Below the pieces are notes generated by a model. It did not search any database. It saw nothing but the letters and a program-made list of their open reading frames with translations, and was not told the DNA's origin. 64,000 nucleotides of DNA, taken from assembly GCA_013076295.1 (NCBI GenBank), contig RQOL01000616.1:3624392-3688391 (forward strand). The letters are read 5' to 3'. This document shows, in pieces, positions 38,101 through 48,128 of this stretch. The DNA comes from Sanderia malayensis (taxonomy: Eukaryota > Cnidaria > Scyphozoa > Semaeostomeae > Pelagiidae). Position 1 is the first letter of the stretch, and each line of letters begins with the position of its first letter. The translations under genes were made by a program, and so were the position numbers.

Positions 38101-38456
38101 GCAAATATCGTAGTCAATTACTATTGTCTCAAACATAGATCAGTCATAAACTTGGTGTAAATTTCAAATGTATTGTCAAGATGATTATTTAACTAACGAT
38201 CTGCTAACGGAAAGAAGATTAAATGAAAATTATCATAGCATGGCTGATGTCGCCAAACTCAGTTTATGATATCCAATTTCAAGGAACAATGTATTATTGC
38301 GTTGTTTGAAGACATTACTTCTCGATTCAAACACAAGAATAAAATCAATAGCAGTTCATAGGTTTTTCGAAATTTTGCTCGGGGCCCCCTAAATCTAAGA
38401 ATCTTCGGGGGCCCCTGGGCCCGGGCCCAGTGGGCCCATGGGTAAATGCGGCTCTG
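35130..38456 (-). mobile_element. Complete hAT DNA transposon, 3327 bp
   Basis: The ends are cagggccgcattta and, on the right, the reverse complement of taaatgcggctctg, that is cagagccgcattta: 14-bp inverted repeats with one mismatch. A perfect 8-bp target-site duplication (atagtagg) flanks the element, as hAT elements produce. Inside each terminus lie clusters of GGGCCC/GGGGCCCC palindromes (35148-35184 and 38382-38440). One uninterrupted transposase ORF occupies most of it. An identical target-site duplication and an intact ORF point to a recent insertion. Confidence 0.95.
35360..38014 (-). CDS. hAT transposase (TTF-type zinc finger, DUF4371, hAT dimerisation), 884 aa
   Basis: A single exon with no stop or frameshift. 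The order is an acidic N-terminal region, a TTF/BED-like zinc finger (WLLYSPSTGKVFCFYCKLF with downstream H-x-H and SAHF), a DUF4371-type RNase-H-like core and the C-terminal hAT dimerisation domain (LLLTLPCGVASGERSFSMLK). Acidic residues expected of the catalytic triad are present in IIVDSTPD, GQSYDNASNMSGKY and SGERSFS. The enzyme cuts and pastes the element by its terminal repeats in the nucleus. Length suits autonomous elements related to ZMYM1-like transposases. The ATG starts 442 bp inside the right terminus, leaving room for a promoter. Confidence 0.95.
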   Translation of the reverse strand: MKMSNRSYPSGAAKKKLKKIRETESLKNVPKLTSLGFNSKPKETEGNDGEGIQEDICELSTEGQNQTLSTNEKIAYVTDKEEDLSGSESDSSCEESRERSRKGDVEESLLVSHFSNDAAQWTEITEELRHYWASNGPTQCQRWTSPYIQSAREFKERARIKTRYFSESLLHRKLPDGEKIKREWLLYSPSTGKVFCFYCKLFESTNHSSMFSNEGFDDWKHPEMIHVHERSSAHFESIQSCRRWKTRQSLIDTQHQQQIQKEEAYWGSVLSRVVEVVKFLGERGLALRGDSHIIGNSDNGNFLGIMELIGKFDPFLADHIARFGNQGSGYPSYLSHATMEEIVSILGNALRESIVASIKEAKYYSIIVDSTPDVSHVDQLTLVVRYIENGKPVERFVGFTPIKSHKSESLTSDILETLKALTLDIDLCRGQSYDNASNMSGKYTGVQARIKEVNSCAPYMPCASHSLNLVGNVAAECCREAVSFFSIVSEVYNFFSSSTYRWDSMKENLAKHQLVVKKLSDTRWSARHDAIRALAKGSVPIKKSLDELADDEEQTMQTRHDAESISDKMNALEYAFMCLFWYDLLGRINATNLSLQTIDLSLSCVVDLYRSLKSYISEIRSEGKFKEYLDKAKSFSDATYQEFRDERRRKIKRKKPTDESATSGVELAGERAFYVNTYLPIIDSLQTELSRRQAAYELINDRFGFLVSLDSKDVDVATNCKVLKEAYPNHFDDDMEMEIRQYRKFVEKPLQTFLYKRRNLLDTDTECHKKRKKLKRRQPHERQKPISEFLLEQIVKGGVAATFPNAMTALRLLLTLPCGVASGERSFSMLKRVKSQLRSTMSQDRVTALCLMAANFDVLRGLDAKKIICNFAAVKARRKELAAS

Positions 38457-38464
38457 ATAGTAGG

Positions 38465-38888
38465 AATCGGCCAAGAAAACTACCTGGTTTTATACAACTA
38501 GCTAATTCCTAGGGGAGCAATTCCAATCAAGGAGGATACAATAAGCCTAAAAATATGCTTTGGTTTAAGAAATTCCAACGCATGGGGGAGAATCGGCTCT
38601 TTTTTGCTCTTACAAACAACAACAATTAATAGTTAGAAAGTTTTCTGCTGACTTTTTCCCAAGATAAGGAAGCAATAATGATGATGATCAATTATATTCC
38701 TACATGCTCACATCACAGATCAAATTCAAAGACTTTTATTGGACAAAATATGCATTACTGCAACTTTTCGGAGTTGTTCAACGAACATACCGCAGAGACG
38801 CAAAGTGTGAGTGGGTCTAAAGTCTAAACGGTAACAAGAGTGATTGAATCGAAACTCGCAAAATTTTGTCTTCTTGTCAAAAAGCATC
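38465..38888. promoter_or_regulatory. Region upstream of the SEC24 locus, no gene seen
   Basis: AT-rich DNA between the transposon and the first plus-strand ORF. It may contain 5' exons of the minus-strand gene entered by hAT, but no exon was convincing. It presumably holds the SEC24 promoter. Confidence 0.35.
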
Positions 38889-39041
38889 ATGGATGTTCAA
38901 GGCATGCCACGTCGCGTCAATCTTTGGGAGCCTGGAAACCAGATGCCGAAGCTTGGGGCAAAAAAGTTAGCAATGGCGAAGTACGACAAAGCATGTAGAT
39001 TATGGATAAAAGATAGTTTTATTATTCTGAAAAGAACATAA
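38889..39041 (+). CDS. Small ORF just upstream of SEC24 (50 aa)
   Basis: ATG at 38889 in a fair context (catcATGg) opens a basic, soluble peptide (MDVQGMPRRVNLWEPG..., ...YDKACRLWIKDS, ending LKRT). The stop at 39039-39041 is 55 bp before the SEC24 ATG on the same strand. No AG splice acceptor lies between the two, so they are likely on one transcript. It could be an upstream ORF or the first cistron of a two-gene message. The composition is unlike random AT-rich translation (few Ile/Phe/Asn runs). No signal peptide, membrane segment or known family recognised. Confidence 0.45.
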   Translation: MDVQGMPRRVNLWEPGNQMPKLGAKKLAMAKYDKACRLWIKDSFIILKRT

Positions 39042-39096
39042 ATAGCTAGTTAATTTTTTATATATTATTGATTTCTGGAAAAAATAAATATTTGAA

Positions 39097-42000
39097 ATGT
39101 ATCCAGGGAGATATCCGCAGCCTGGTGCAATTCAGCAACCATCATCCAACATTTCGCAGATTTCTAAATATCCTGGACCTGTTGACACCATTGGGCAAGG
39201 TTTGTATATCTTAAAAATTCAGATTCCTTCACATGCTCCGACCGAGCAATATAAAATTAAATATTTCAACTATATTTCTAGTGATTTATTTACGCACTAA
39301 ATGTGTTAATGGTGCATCAGTTATCGATAGTTGATGGTTAAGTTAGGCCAGCTAGCTTTTAGAGAAATGGTCAAACTTGGCATTTTTCTGATAACCCTAT
39401 TCAGTTTGCTGGAATAGTCGTGCAATGTTGAGGTATCATTCTGAGCAATATTAAGTCAAGGCCTATGTAATCTTTGGATTTGAACAGCAAGTTTTTAAAT
39501 GATACTGCTCCTAAACTGCACGAGCATACCTACCTAAATTATTTGTCATGCAAGAAAAGGGTAAGACAATAATTTATATGGACGTCCTTTAATGTCCGCC
39601 CCCGGCGTTTAACAAGTTTGTCATGGGAGTATTGTTTTCCCCATATTGGTAACGCCCCCATATTGCATTGTATGGAGGATGGCACCAACCAAATCAATTT
39701 TTATTCTATCCTATGCATGATTTGAATGCTAGTTTTTTTATGCAGGAGTCCGAACTCCATTGATGACCAATGGACAAAGCACGGCATATTCAGCTTCATA
39801 CCAGCAAGTTAATCCAAACATAACATCAGCTGGCAGTCATATGAACATGTATCCATCACAACCACAGCCAGTTCCTTCTGCTGGTGTGCCACCACCATCT
39901 ACATCGCAATTGAGTCAAAAGCAACCAGTTTATCCTATGGGAATGCCTATGGTTCCACCAATTTCTCAATCTGGTCAGAATTATCCAACAGTCAGTCAGA
40001 GTCAGCTTCCACCAACAATGGCAAATCAAAACCTCATGAACCAAGAATCCATGGCTCCACAACCATCGTCAGGTAATTTATTTTGTAAACTGATATTATA
40101 GTTTGCATGATTTCAATGTAGATGCTATGTAACATTCACTCAGAAGTTGAGAAAACGTTGTGTGACTTTGTCTTTGAACAATAGAAAGAACAAAGTGATG
40201 GGTGTGGGGGGACAAAAGTTTTATGATTCATGTGATTTTAACAAGTGCTAATCATCATTTTCTGGCATCATATTGATGATTGCTGTGCTAAGCATTGGAC
40301 TGGCTGCAAGTGATAATCTTATTTAATCCTTGCCTTTAAGGTGCATCTGATCAACACATTCACCCAGGACATCGAAGACAATACCCGAAAGCCGTAAGTT
40401 ACAATTCATTTGATAAGAAATCATCTTTGTTGACTGTCTATGTCTGCTGGAGAACTTTGACCAAGACATCATATTTTTATAGGCCGCTCCTGCCCAAAGG
40501 CCACTCCAGGGTCCTCAAGATGGACCACTTCTGTCAAACAGACCAATGCCAACACAAACTGAACAGTATGGTCTCCAATCTCCATCACTACAGAGACCAC
40601 AAGTAAATGCAAATGTTTTAAATGGCTCTGTTATGCCAATGAAGCCAGGTGAAATGCAAGAACAACAGCAGGTGAGAAATGCTAAGTAATTCATTGACCT
40701 ATGATAGATATTCAATTTGTATTGGTGAGTTAGCACTTTGCTGTTTATCTCCTGCTAAAATCTACTTAATCTTCTAGCCTGGTGTTCAGCAGCTTGGTAA
40801 TGCCTTTGGGAAACTATCGGTAGAGGTATGTATTTGATATAATTATGCTGTGGTTGCTATTTTGCAACACAATGTCTCATTGCTAAAATTTTGTCATCAT
40901 TTCTGAAGTGGTGTTTTTGCAATAGAGTGCCATGTTCTGCTTTGATAAACTATCTGACTTTGAGAAAATTCATCTTCTTGCAAATTGATGAACTTCATTT
41001 TGCTGTGAAATTTTGCTGATGCTAAGGATGAGAGAGCTGACTTTGCATTGTTTAATGAAAGTTAGAAATCTGCAACAAAAAATACCCTTAGCATATATAC
41101 TTGTCAGAGAGTGGTTGCCAAGTATTGTAGAGATAAAGATTGTTTTAAATCTCATGATAAAAGTTATCTCAGCACATTGTAATCATTTGTAGACTGCCAA
41201 TGTTTACCCAGTTAATCTTTTGGAAAGACGAGTTATTGTTCCACCTGTCCTAGTTGAGCCACCAGCTGCCCCTCTCAGCGAGGTTTGTTGCCAATTTATT
41301 CATGCATTTTGTTCTTATGCAATCAGTTTCTTCATAGAAATGCTTTCAAGATGTCTTCACTTGGAATATTCCTTGTTATCTCCGTTTTACCTTTTTTAGG
41401 ATCAGAAAAGAAAGAGCATCAGCCCAAAGTGAGCAATCAGAAATTTAATTTCTTGAAATAACAGAGCTACTTACTTGAACCTTTTCTTTTTTAAGTTGCA
41501 TCTATTATGTTTACTTATTAGTCTACTGTTTGTTTCCCATGCACAGTGTATTTCGTTGCACATTGAACGCCGTTCCGGAGACGTCATCGCTTCTCAACAA
41601 AAGTCGTCTGCCATTTGGAATTTACATTCACCCATTTAGAGATATACCTGTGAGGACTTGAACTAACTTATCCCTGCTACAAATTCTTGAATTTTTCGTC
41701 ATGATTTTTTCTGGCTTGTTATTGTTAATTCTGCTCGATTGTCTGAGTCTTTACGTTTACGTTGATGACGTTTACTTTGAATTGCAGAAGATGCCTGTGA
41801 TTCAGTCATCAGTAATAACAAGGTGTAAAATATGCAGAACATATATCAATCCATTTGTCAATGTTGTCGATCAAAGACGATGGCAATGTAACATGTGCTT
41901 TCGAATTAACGACAGTAAGTACATCCATCACATCAATAGCATTTTGAGGTATTACCACCACGTGTGAATTCTATGACTTCGCTTATACTGTTCTAATTAT

Positions 42001-45000
42001 GCTTTCTGCCTATGGAAGTTGACAGTATCTCGCTTGTTTATGGTTTGATGATCTCTTTTCTAGTTCCTTCGGATTTGTCTTACGATCCTATAACAAAAGC
42101 ATTCACTGACCCAAGAAAAAGGCCTGAATTTAACAATGCAAGTGTCGAATTCATTGCTCCTTCGGAATACATGGTAGGCTGATACAATTAAATTCTTTTT
42201 TAGCTTTTTGATGTCTACAGTGATGATACACTTCAATTCTCTGATGTCTACAGAATTCGTTTTATTATCCTTTATACACTGTTCATATTTATCTTCCCGC
42301 ATATTTCCTTCCTTCATTGCTTATTTTATCAATTTGTTACTGAACGTTTATTTATTTGATTTAGTTGAGGCCTCCACAACCAGCAGTTTTTCTATTCGTT
42401 CTCGATGTTTCGTTTAATGCAGTTGGCACTGGTAAGACATTCGTTCTATTTAATACTGTTAATAAATATACGAACTGAAAATTTTGAGCAAACTCAACTA
42501 CGTTAATCGTTTTTATTGTAGGCTATTTGGCCCAGGCTTGTAGAATTATGAAAGAGAACATAAACAATTTGCCCGGTGATTCAAGACAGATGATTGGTTT
42601 TATTACGTTCAATGGATCTATTCATTTCTATAACCTTCGGGTGTGCTTCTACGAGTTTTGGTCATCAGTTCTATTGCCGTTCTTTTCTCGTTATCCTGAG
42701 CTATCGTTATCTTTATTATAGCTTGATTCTATTTACTTCTTTTTTGCAGACTGGTCAAACTCAACCTCAGATGATTGTCATGACTGATATTGATGGTATG
42801 TTTGATAGTTTTTGATACTCTCATTCTGGCTCATCGTATCATTTCTCTTTGTGCTCTTTTCGAAACAATAAGAATAGTTAACAATAGATGTATACATAAG
42901 TCGTGTTGTTTTTCAGACATTTTTATCCCTGCTCCTGACGGACTTGTTGTCAATTTAAAGGAAAACAAAGAGGTATTGAACTCAACTGATACTCAACTCA
43001 ACCCTGTTTTTTGCGTCTATTTATCTCCTGCTAATCAATATATTCTCATCACTTTACTGTCATATTTTCATGTTCCAGATGATCCTGCAGTTTCTTGATT
43101 CACTGCCACAAGCATTCGCCAATACAACTGATGTGAACAGTGCCACGGGAGCTGCCATGCAGTGTGCCCGCAGTCTTATTGTAAGCTCTTCAGAAGTTTG
43201 CCTTTTATTTCTTAAGCCTGCCTTGTGTGTTGGTTACATTGAGACGTCAACTATGCATTTTATTTACAGACTGCTACCGGTGGTCGTATAACGGTCTTTC
43301 AAACGTGTCTACCTTCGTATGGACCAGGGCGTCTTACACGACGAGAACTTGGAAACATGTCTGGAAATAGCAAGGTTTGTATCCATGGTTTTATCTATGG
43401 TTATAGAGCTATAGCTCTATAACTATAGATCTATAGCTATATAGTTGTATTTATAGCTATGGCTCTATAACTTTAGAGGTATAGCTCTATAGTTTTGCTG
43501 CAATGCTGCCTTGATCTTTACACGATTAAGTGCATAAATTGTAAGATCGTGTTCAAGTCCTGATTTGAATTGCAGGACTCTCAAAAGCTGAACCCTTCCA
43601 CTGATTTCTACAAGAAACTGGCGTTGGAATGTGCTGGAGATCAGATTGCCATAGATCTTTTTGTTCTTGCTGCCCAACACGTCGATCTAACATCTTTGTG
43701 TAAGTTTACGTCACTTACCTTGGTTGTTACGCCATATTTTTAATGCTGTTTCCGTTATTTATTGATGCGTGCATTTTGTTTTTCAATTATAGCTTGCGCA
43801 TCAAAATATTCTAGTGGTTGTGTTAACTATTTTCCCGAGTTTCATGCAACGAAGAATCCCTCTTCAATGGAACAGTTTGAGAATGATTTTAAGTAAGTAC
43901 TCTACCACCCCACCGCTCTTTACCCCACTACAGTTACTCCATGCTACAGGATACTGTGCTACAGTTACCCCTCTGATTAATGCTTTGATGCTCTCCAAAT
44001 TACAGACATTACTTGACACGAAAGATAGGATTTGAGGCAGTAATGAGAACTCGGTGTACCAGAGGTAAGAATTATTCTCGTACATTTATAGAAGCATGAG
44101 CTTCGCCACAATTACTCTACGCTTAGAGTTTTTCAAAATGCTATACACCGATACAAGTTACCCCCTGATTGCCGTACAGTTTATCAACGAAGAATGTTAG
44201 ATTAGATGGGGGGGGGTGAGCTGGGTAATTACAACGACAATCTTTTTCTTTGTGTTCCAGGGCTCAGCTTACACACATTTCATGGCAATTTCTTTGTTCG
44301 TTCAACGGACCTTCTATCATTGCCAAATGTGAATCCAGATCATAGCTTCTCGATGCAAATTGAAATAGATGACAGCTTAGCTGACCATAAACTAGCCTGC
44401 TTTCAAGCAGCTCTACTGTATACAACATCTAAGGGTAATTTCATTCATGTTTCTTCACGTCAATGGAGCTACAAGCATTCTTTTTTAAAGTCTCTATGTA
44501 TGCATTCTTCTATAGAGGCTGACCAAGAGCATCATTCTTATGGATGTGGTGTACCAATCCCACTCGTTAGTGCTGAGATACTCAATTCAACTGTGTTGAT
44601 CTTTTCTAGGTGAGCGCAGGATACGAGTTCACACGCTGGCTATTCCTGTCACTAATAAACTGGGTGATCTTTTTGCTTATGCTGATCAGCAGGCAATTGC
44701 ATCGCTTCTCAGCAAAATGGGTACGTCAAACTCTACACCGGATATCTGTGTTATATTCCTTTGTAATGCATTGTCTTGCTATGAGAGTATTGAGGTTTTT
44801 TTTGTGCGAATCTCAAGAGTTACTGCTTTGACGATTTGCCCCGCTTTTCTGAGACGTGATTTTTATTTTTTTTAGCTGTTGATAGAACATTTTCTTCGTC
44901 CCTTGGAGATGCTAGAGAGGTAACGTTTTGGTTCAATTTCCTCTACTTCACTCGCGTTTCTTCAATGATTAATCCAGATTGTGTGAAATTTTTATGATCA

Positions 45001-46526
45001 GTTTAACACTTGATCCTATTACGATTCATGTATCTGGAATATTTCTATATTTCCAGGCCTTATTATATGCATGTCAAGACTGCCTGAAGGTGTATCGAAC
45101 AGAGCTTTCTGGACAAAGTCGCAGCAGTGGGTTAGTCACTCCGCCCAGCCTCAAACTGCTGCCTCTATATTGCTTGTCCATGTTGAAATATGTAAGCATA
45201 CGTGTCACATTGTCTTATATCAAAATTATTCCAGCTTATTTTGTTCGTATTTGCTTTTGCTGATGTTTTGTCTAATTCAATTGTTAGGAAGGTTTCAGGC
45301 TTGGCAGTAGTGGTACATTGGATTCTCGTGTTAATGCAATGCTTTTGGTGAAAACATTGCCTCTTGATGGCCTGATGACTTTCATTTATCCAAGATTGTA
45401 CTCCCTAATGGACCTTTTAAACAATGTAAGAGTCTTCATTTATCATATTATCTATATTTGTCGTGTAACATAGTAATGCATTTGTTTCTATTGTAAATCA
45501 ATGATGTCAGCTTGCTATTTAACCTACTAATTCTTATGTTTTATGCATTTTGTTTCAGACTGATGACCAAGTCAGCTTTAAATATCCAGCTATTCTTAAT
45601 TGCTCTGGTGAAAGATTAAATAGACAACAAATCTTTGTGATGGATTGCGGCAAGGTGAAACCATTCTCCGATGCTTTTTCATTCAGTTATGCGTTGCCCA
45701 TTTAATTATTGTTCTGTTTTCTGTTATCTATGTCGAATACAAAGATTCTAATTCATCAATGCCTTTCGATTTTCAGGCTATCTATCTGTTTATCGGCAAG
45801 AATACTCCAGTAGAGTTCATTAATAATATTTTCAATTACAATAGTTTTCAGGAGCTGCCAGAAAATATGGTAAGTGTAGTTTATATTTTCTTGACTTCTT
45901 TCTTGATTTTTATGCCCATGAATTCACACTAGCCTTGTTTCTATAGCGATAGCTCTACGTAGCTTCTACGTAAGACTCCTTGTTCATAAAGAGCAATACG
46001 TGTCCTTTTCTAGACTTTTCTAAATCCTAGTATTTTGGTCATCTTTGTAAGCTGTATGTTACTGTTTTTGCTTATATTTTGTTGTTGTTTACTTTAAAGG
46101 TAAAGCTGCCTGTGTTGGATAATCTAATGTCCATAAAGACCAGACAGTTTATAGAGAGTATCAGAAAAGAGAGCTCTCACTACCCGACACTTGTAATATT
46201 AAGGTCAGTTGAACCCTACTTATTGCTTGATGGTAACTTTGTATCATGTGGTCCCGTTCTTTCCGTCATAAAGATAGAAAACTCCATATCGTATTAATAT
46301 GCAGTTGAAGTACTTGCACTGCCATACACGAGTCTGTGTTGTCATGCTTGTGTCTAAAGCTTGTGGAAGTGTGTGCTTATTAACTCATATTTGAATTGTT
46401 TTGGTTTGTAGAGAAGACAGCCGTTCTCGAATGCTCTTTGTGAACAATTTAATAGATGATCGCTCTGAGTCAGTCATGTCCTATCAGGAGTTTCTCCTCC
46501 ACCTTCAAAGACAGATCAATAAGTAG
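39097..46526 (+). CDS. SEC24: COPII coat cargo-binding subunit SEC24 (A/B type; 28 exons, 988 aa)
   Basis: Exons: 39097-39199, 39746-40072, 40341-40393, 40483-40671, 40778-40825, 41193-41282, 41400-41428, 41547-41649, 41788-41914, 42064-42173, 42365-42431, 42522-42640, 42750-42795, 42917-42972, 43079-43180, 43270-43374, 43576-43699, 43793-43892, 44006-44064, 44261-44434, 44610-44720, 44876-44919, 45057-45191, 45288-45425, 45559-45654, 45777-45869, 46100-46203, 46412-46526. All phases agree. Domains: a Pro/Gln-rich N-terminus to about residue 280; a zinc finger C-x2-C-x17-C-x2-C (near 327-350, [11 protein letters not shown] and CNMC); a trunk starting [16 protein letters not shown]; the beta-sandwich/helical part ([20 protein letters not shown]); and a gelsolin-like C-terminus ([12 protein letters not shown]). 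SEC24 selects cargo in COPII vesicles at ER exit sites. The A/B type is favoured by the [15 protein letters not shown] and [13 protein letters not shown] wording. A poly(A) signal aataaa lies at 46628-46633. Confidence 0.97.
43383..43492. repeat. ctatag-type palindromic simple repeat in a SEC24 intron
   Basis: Repeated agctatag and tctataactatag words, largely self-complementary, fill the intron between exons 16 and 17. Confidence 0.7.
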
Positions 46527-48128
46527 AGGACTTTGGAGACCTTTTGGCGATCGTTTTGGAGGTTCCTCTGTTCTGTTGACCAGCAATCAATGGCGATGGC
46601 TGGAAGGCAAGAAGTAAAAAATCACTGAATAAACTAGAAAGCTCTGTTTGTGATTTCATAAAAACGACAATCTTTGAAAGTCCGAATAACATCAATAACA
46701 AGGAAAGATTTTCAGAACTGGTAAAGGATAGGTTGATTATCATGTAAGCCGTAGAAAATTAGATTTAATTAAATTAGACAACAAGTAGGAAGATTGTTTT
46801 AGGGTGTATTCCTACTCACTTTTATCTGTTATCATGGCTATTATTACCCTGCTTTTTCTTCATCTTCCTCTGTTACTAACTCGTCAAAGTTCTCAAATAC
46901 TTGTGCAAATCATTCATATTCCATTCTATTCATAAATTTAAGAAAAATTAAATATTGTTGAGGATATCAATTTGCAAGTATTCTCTTAAAATTTTCATAT
47001 AGTGAACAATAATAGTTAATTATACTTGTGTTTGATTCGTTTTCGTATTGCTAGCCTTGTAGAAGCCATGTGTGGAGGCAATTCTTTTATCAAATCCTAA
47101 TTATAAACTCGCGTATCTTTTAGCCAATCCGTGTTCTTTGATCACACACATTAATCATCTTTATTTCCATAGTTTTTATTTGAATATTCGTAAATTATGG
47201 AGAATAAACCATGTGATCAAGAATATTAATGAGTTTTTAATGCCAATTTCGCTCTGTCTTTCAGCAAATTGTTATACGTTCTGATTGACTCTATGATTTA
47301 GTTGCACGTGACCATGGCAGTTAAGACAGTAGGTACAAATTACTCAGCGTTGTTAACTTTTATAAGTAACATATTGCACTTAGTGCTTAGTCGAATACAT
47401 GTTAAGCTAAAAAACATAGAGTTATTACTTTCAGATTACTTATAGTGATGATAAATTAGCAGTTCTCTTTTCAACTGTTCTATATAACATTGGATATGCA
47501 GGGTTGTCCAAAAAAGTACGCCCCTAACAATTCAGGGAAATTTGTGCTTGCTATTTCTAATGTTTGTATATTTCCTTTCCGACTTTGTTTTGCGGCTAGA
47601 TAATGATGATGGTAAATAATGATCAAAGCAGAATATTTTTACGCAAGATGCTTTTTGAGTTGCATCGTACAACTTTCCTGACAATTCCTGTTAAAACAGA
47701 TTATTATTAAATTATTCAGTTAGTGGATTTACTTGTTTTGGCCCACCCTGCATAAATACCAGATCTATGTCATAAAATCTATGCTACACTGTTTTTTTAC
47801 TCGGTATATAAAGCTATGTCCAATTGGATTGGCACACTCTAAAATATAACTAGGATAATTACCAAATCGTCGGTTGACTATAATAAAGAAAGAAGACTAT
47901 GAATGGAACTACACAACACTTAGATTTCGACATCTTGCTACGGTTATTAATCAAATGCTCGTAGACCAGTTCTTCAAAGCACAGGCTGGTAAGCGAGTCG
48001 GAATTAGAGACAAGGAAAGGGTCAACACTGTTCTCAGCGAACCGCACCCCTGTCTGCTATACGTTTGTCCGCAAAATTTACATAATTTTATGTGGAGCAT
48101 TAAAGTTACTAAAATTGTCTTGAGTTAT
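46527..48128. other. Convergent intergenic region between SEC24 and the nuclear receptor
   Basis: It contains the SEC24 3' UTR and the mariner-like element at 47497-47752. A 99-codon plus-strand ORF at 47874-48173 overlaps the receptor's last exon on the other strand and lacks any recognised features, so it is not called. Confidence 0.5.
47497..47752. mobile_element. Mariner-type non-autonomous element, 256 bp
   Basis: Ends tgcagggttgtccaaaaaagt (left) and, in reverse complement, tgcagggtgggccaaaacaagt (right) are flanked by TA on both sides (47495-47496 and 47753-47754). No transposase ORF. The outer bases match the 101-bp element at 23716-23816, so both belong to one family. Confidence 0.7.
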
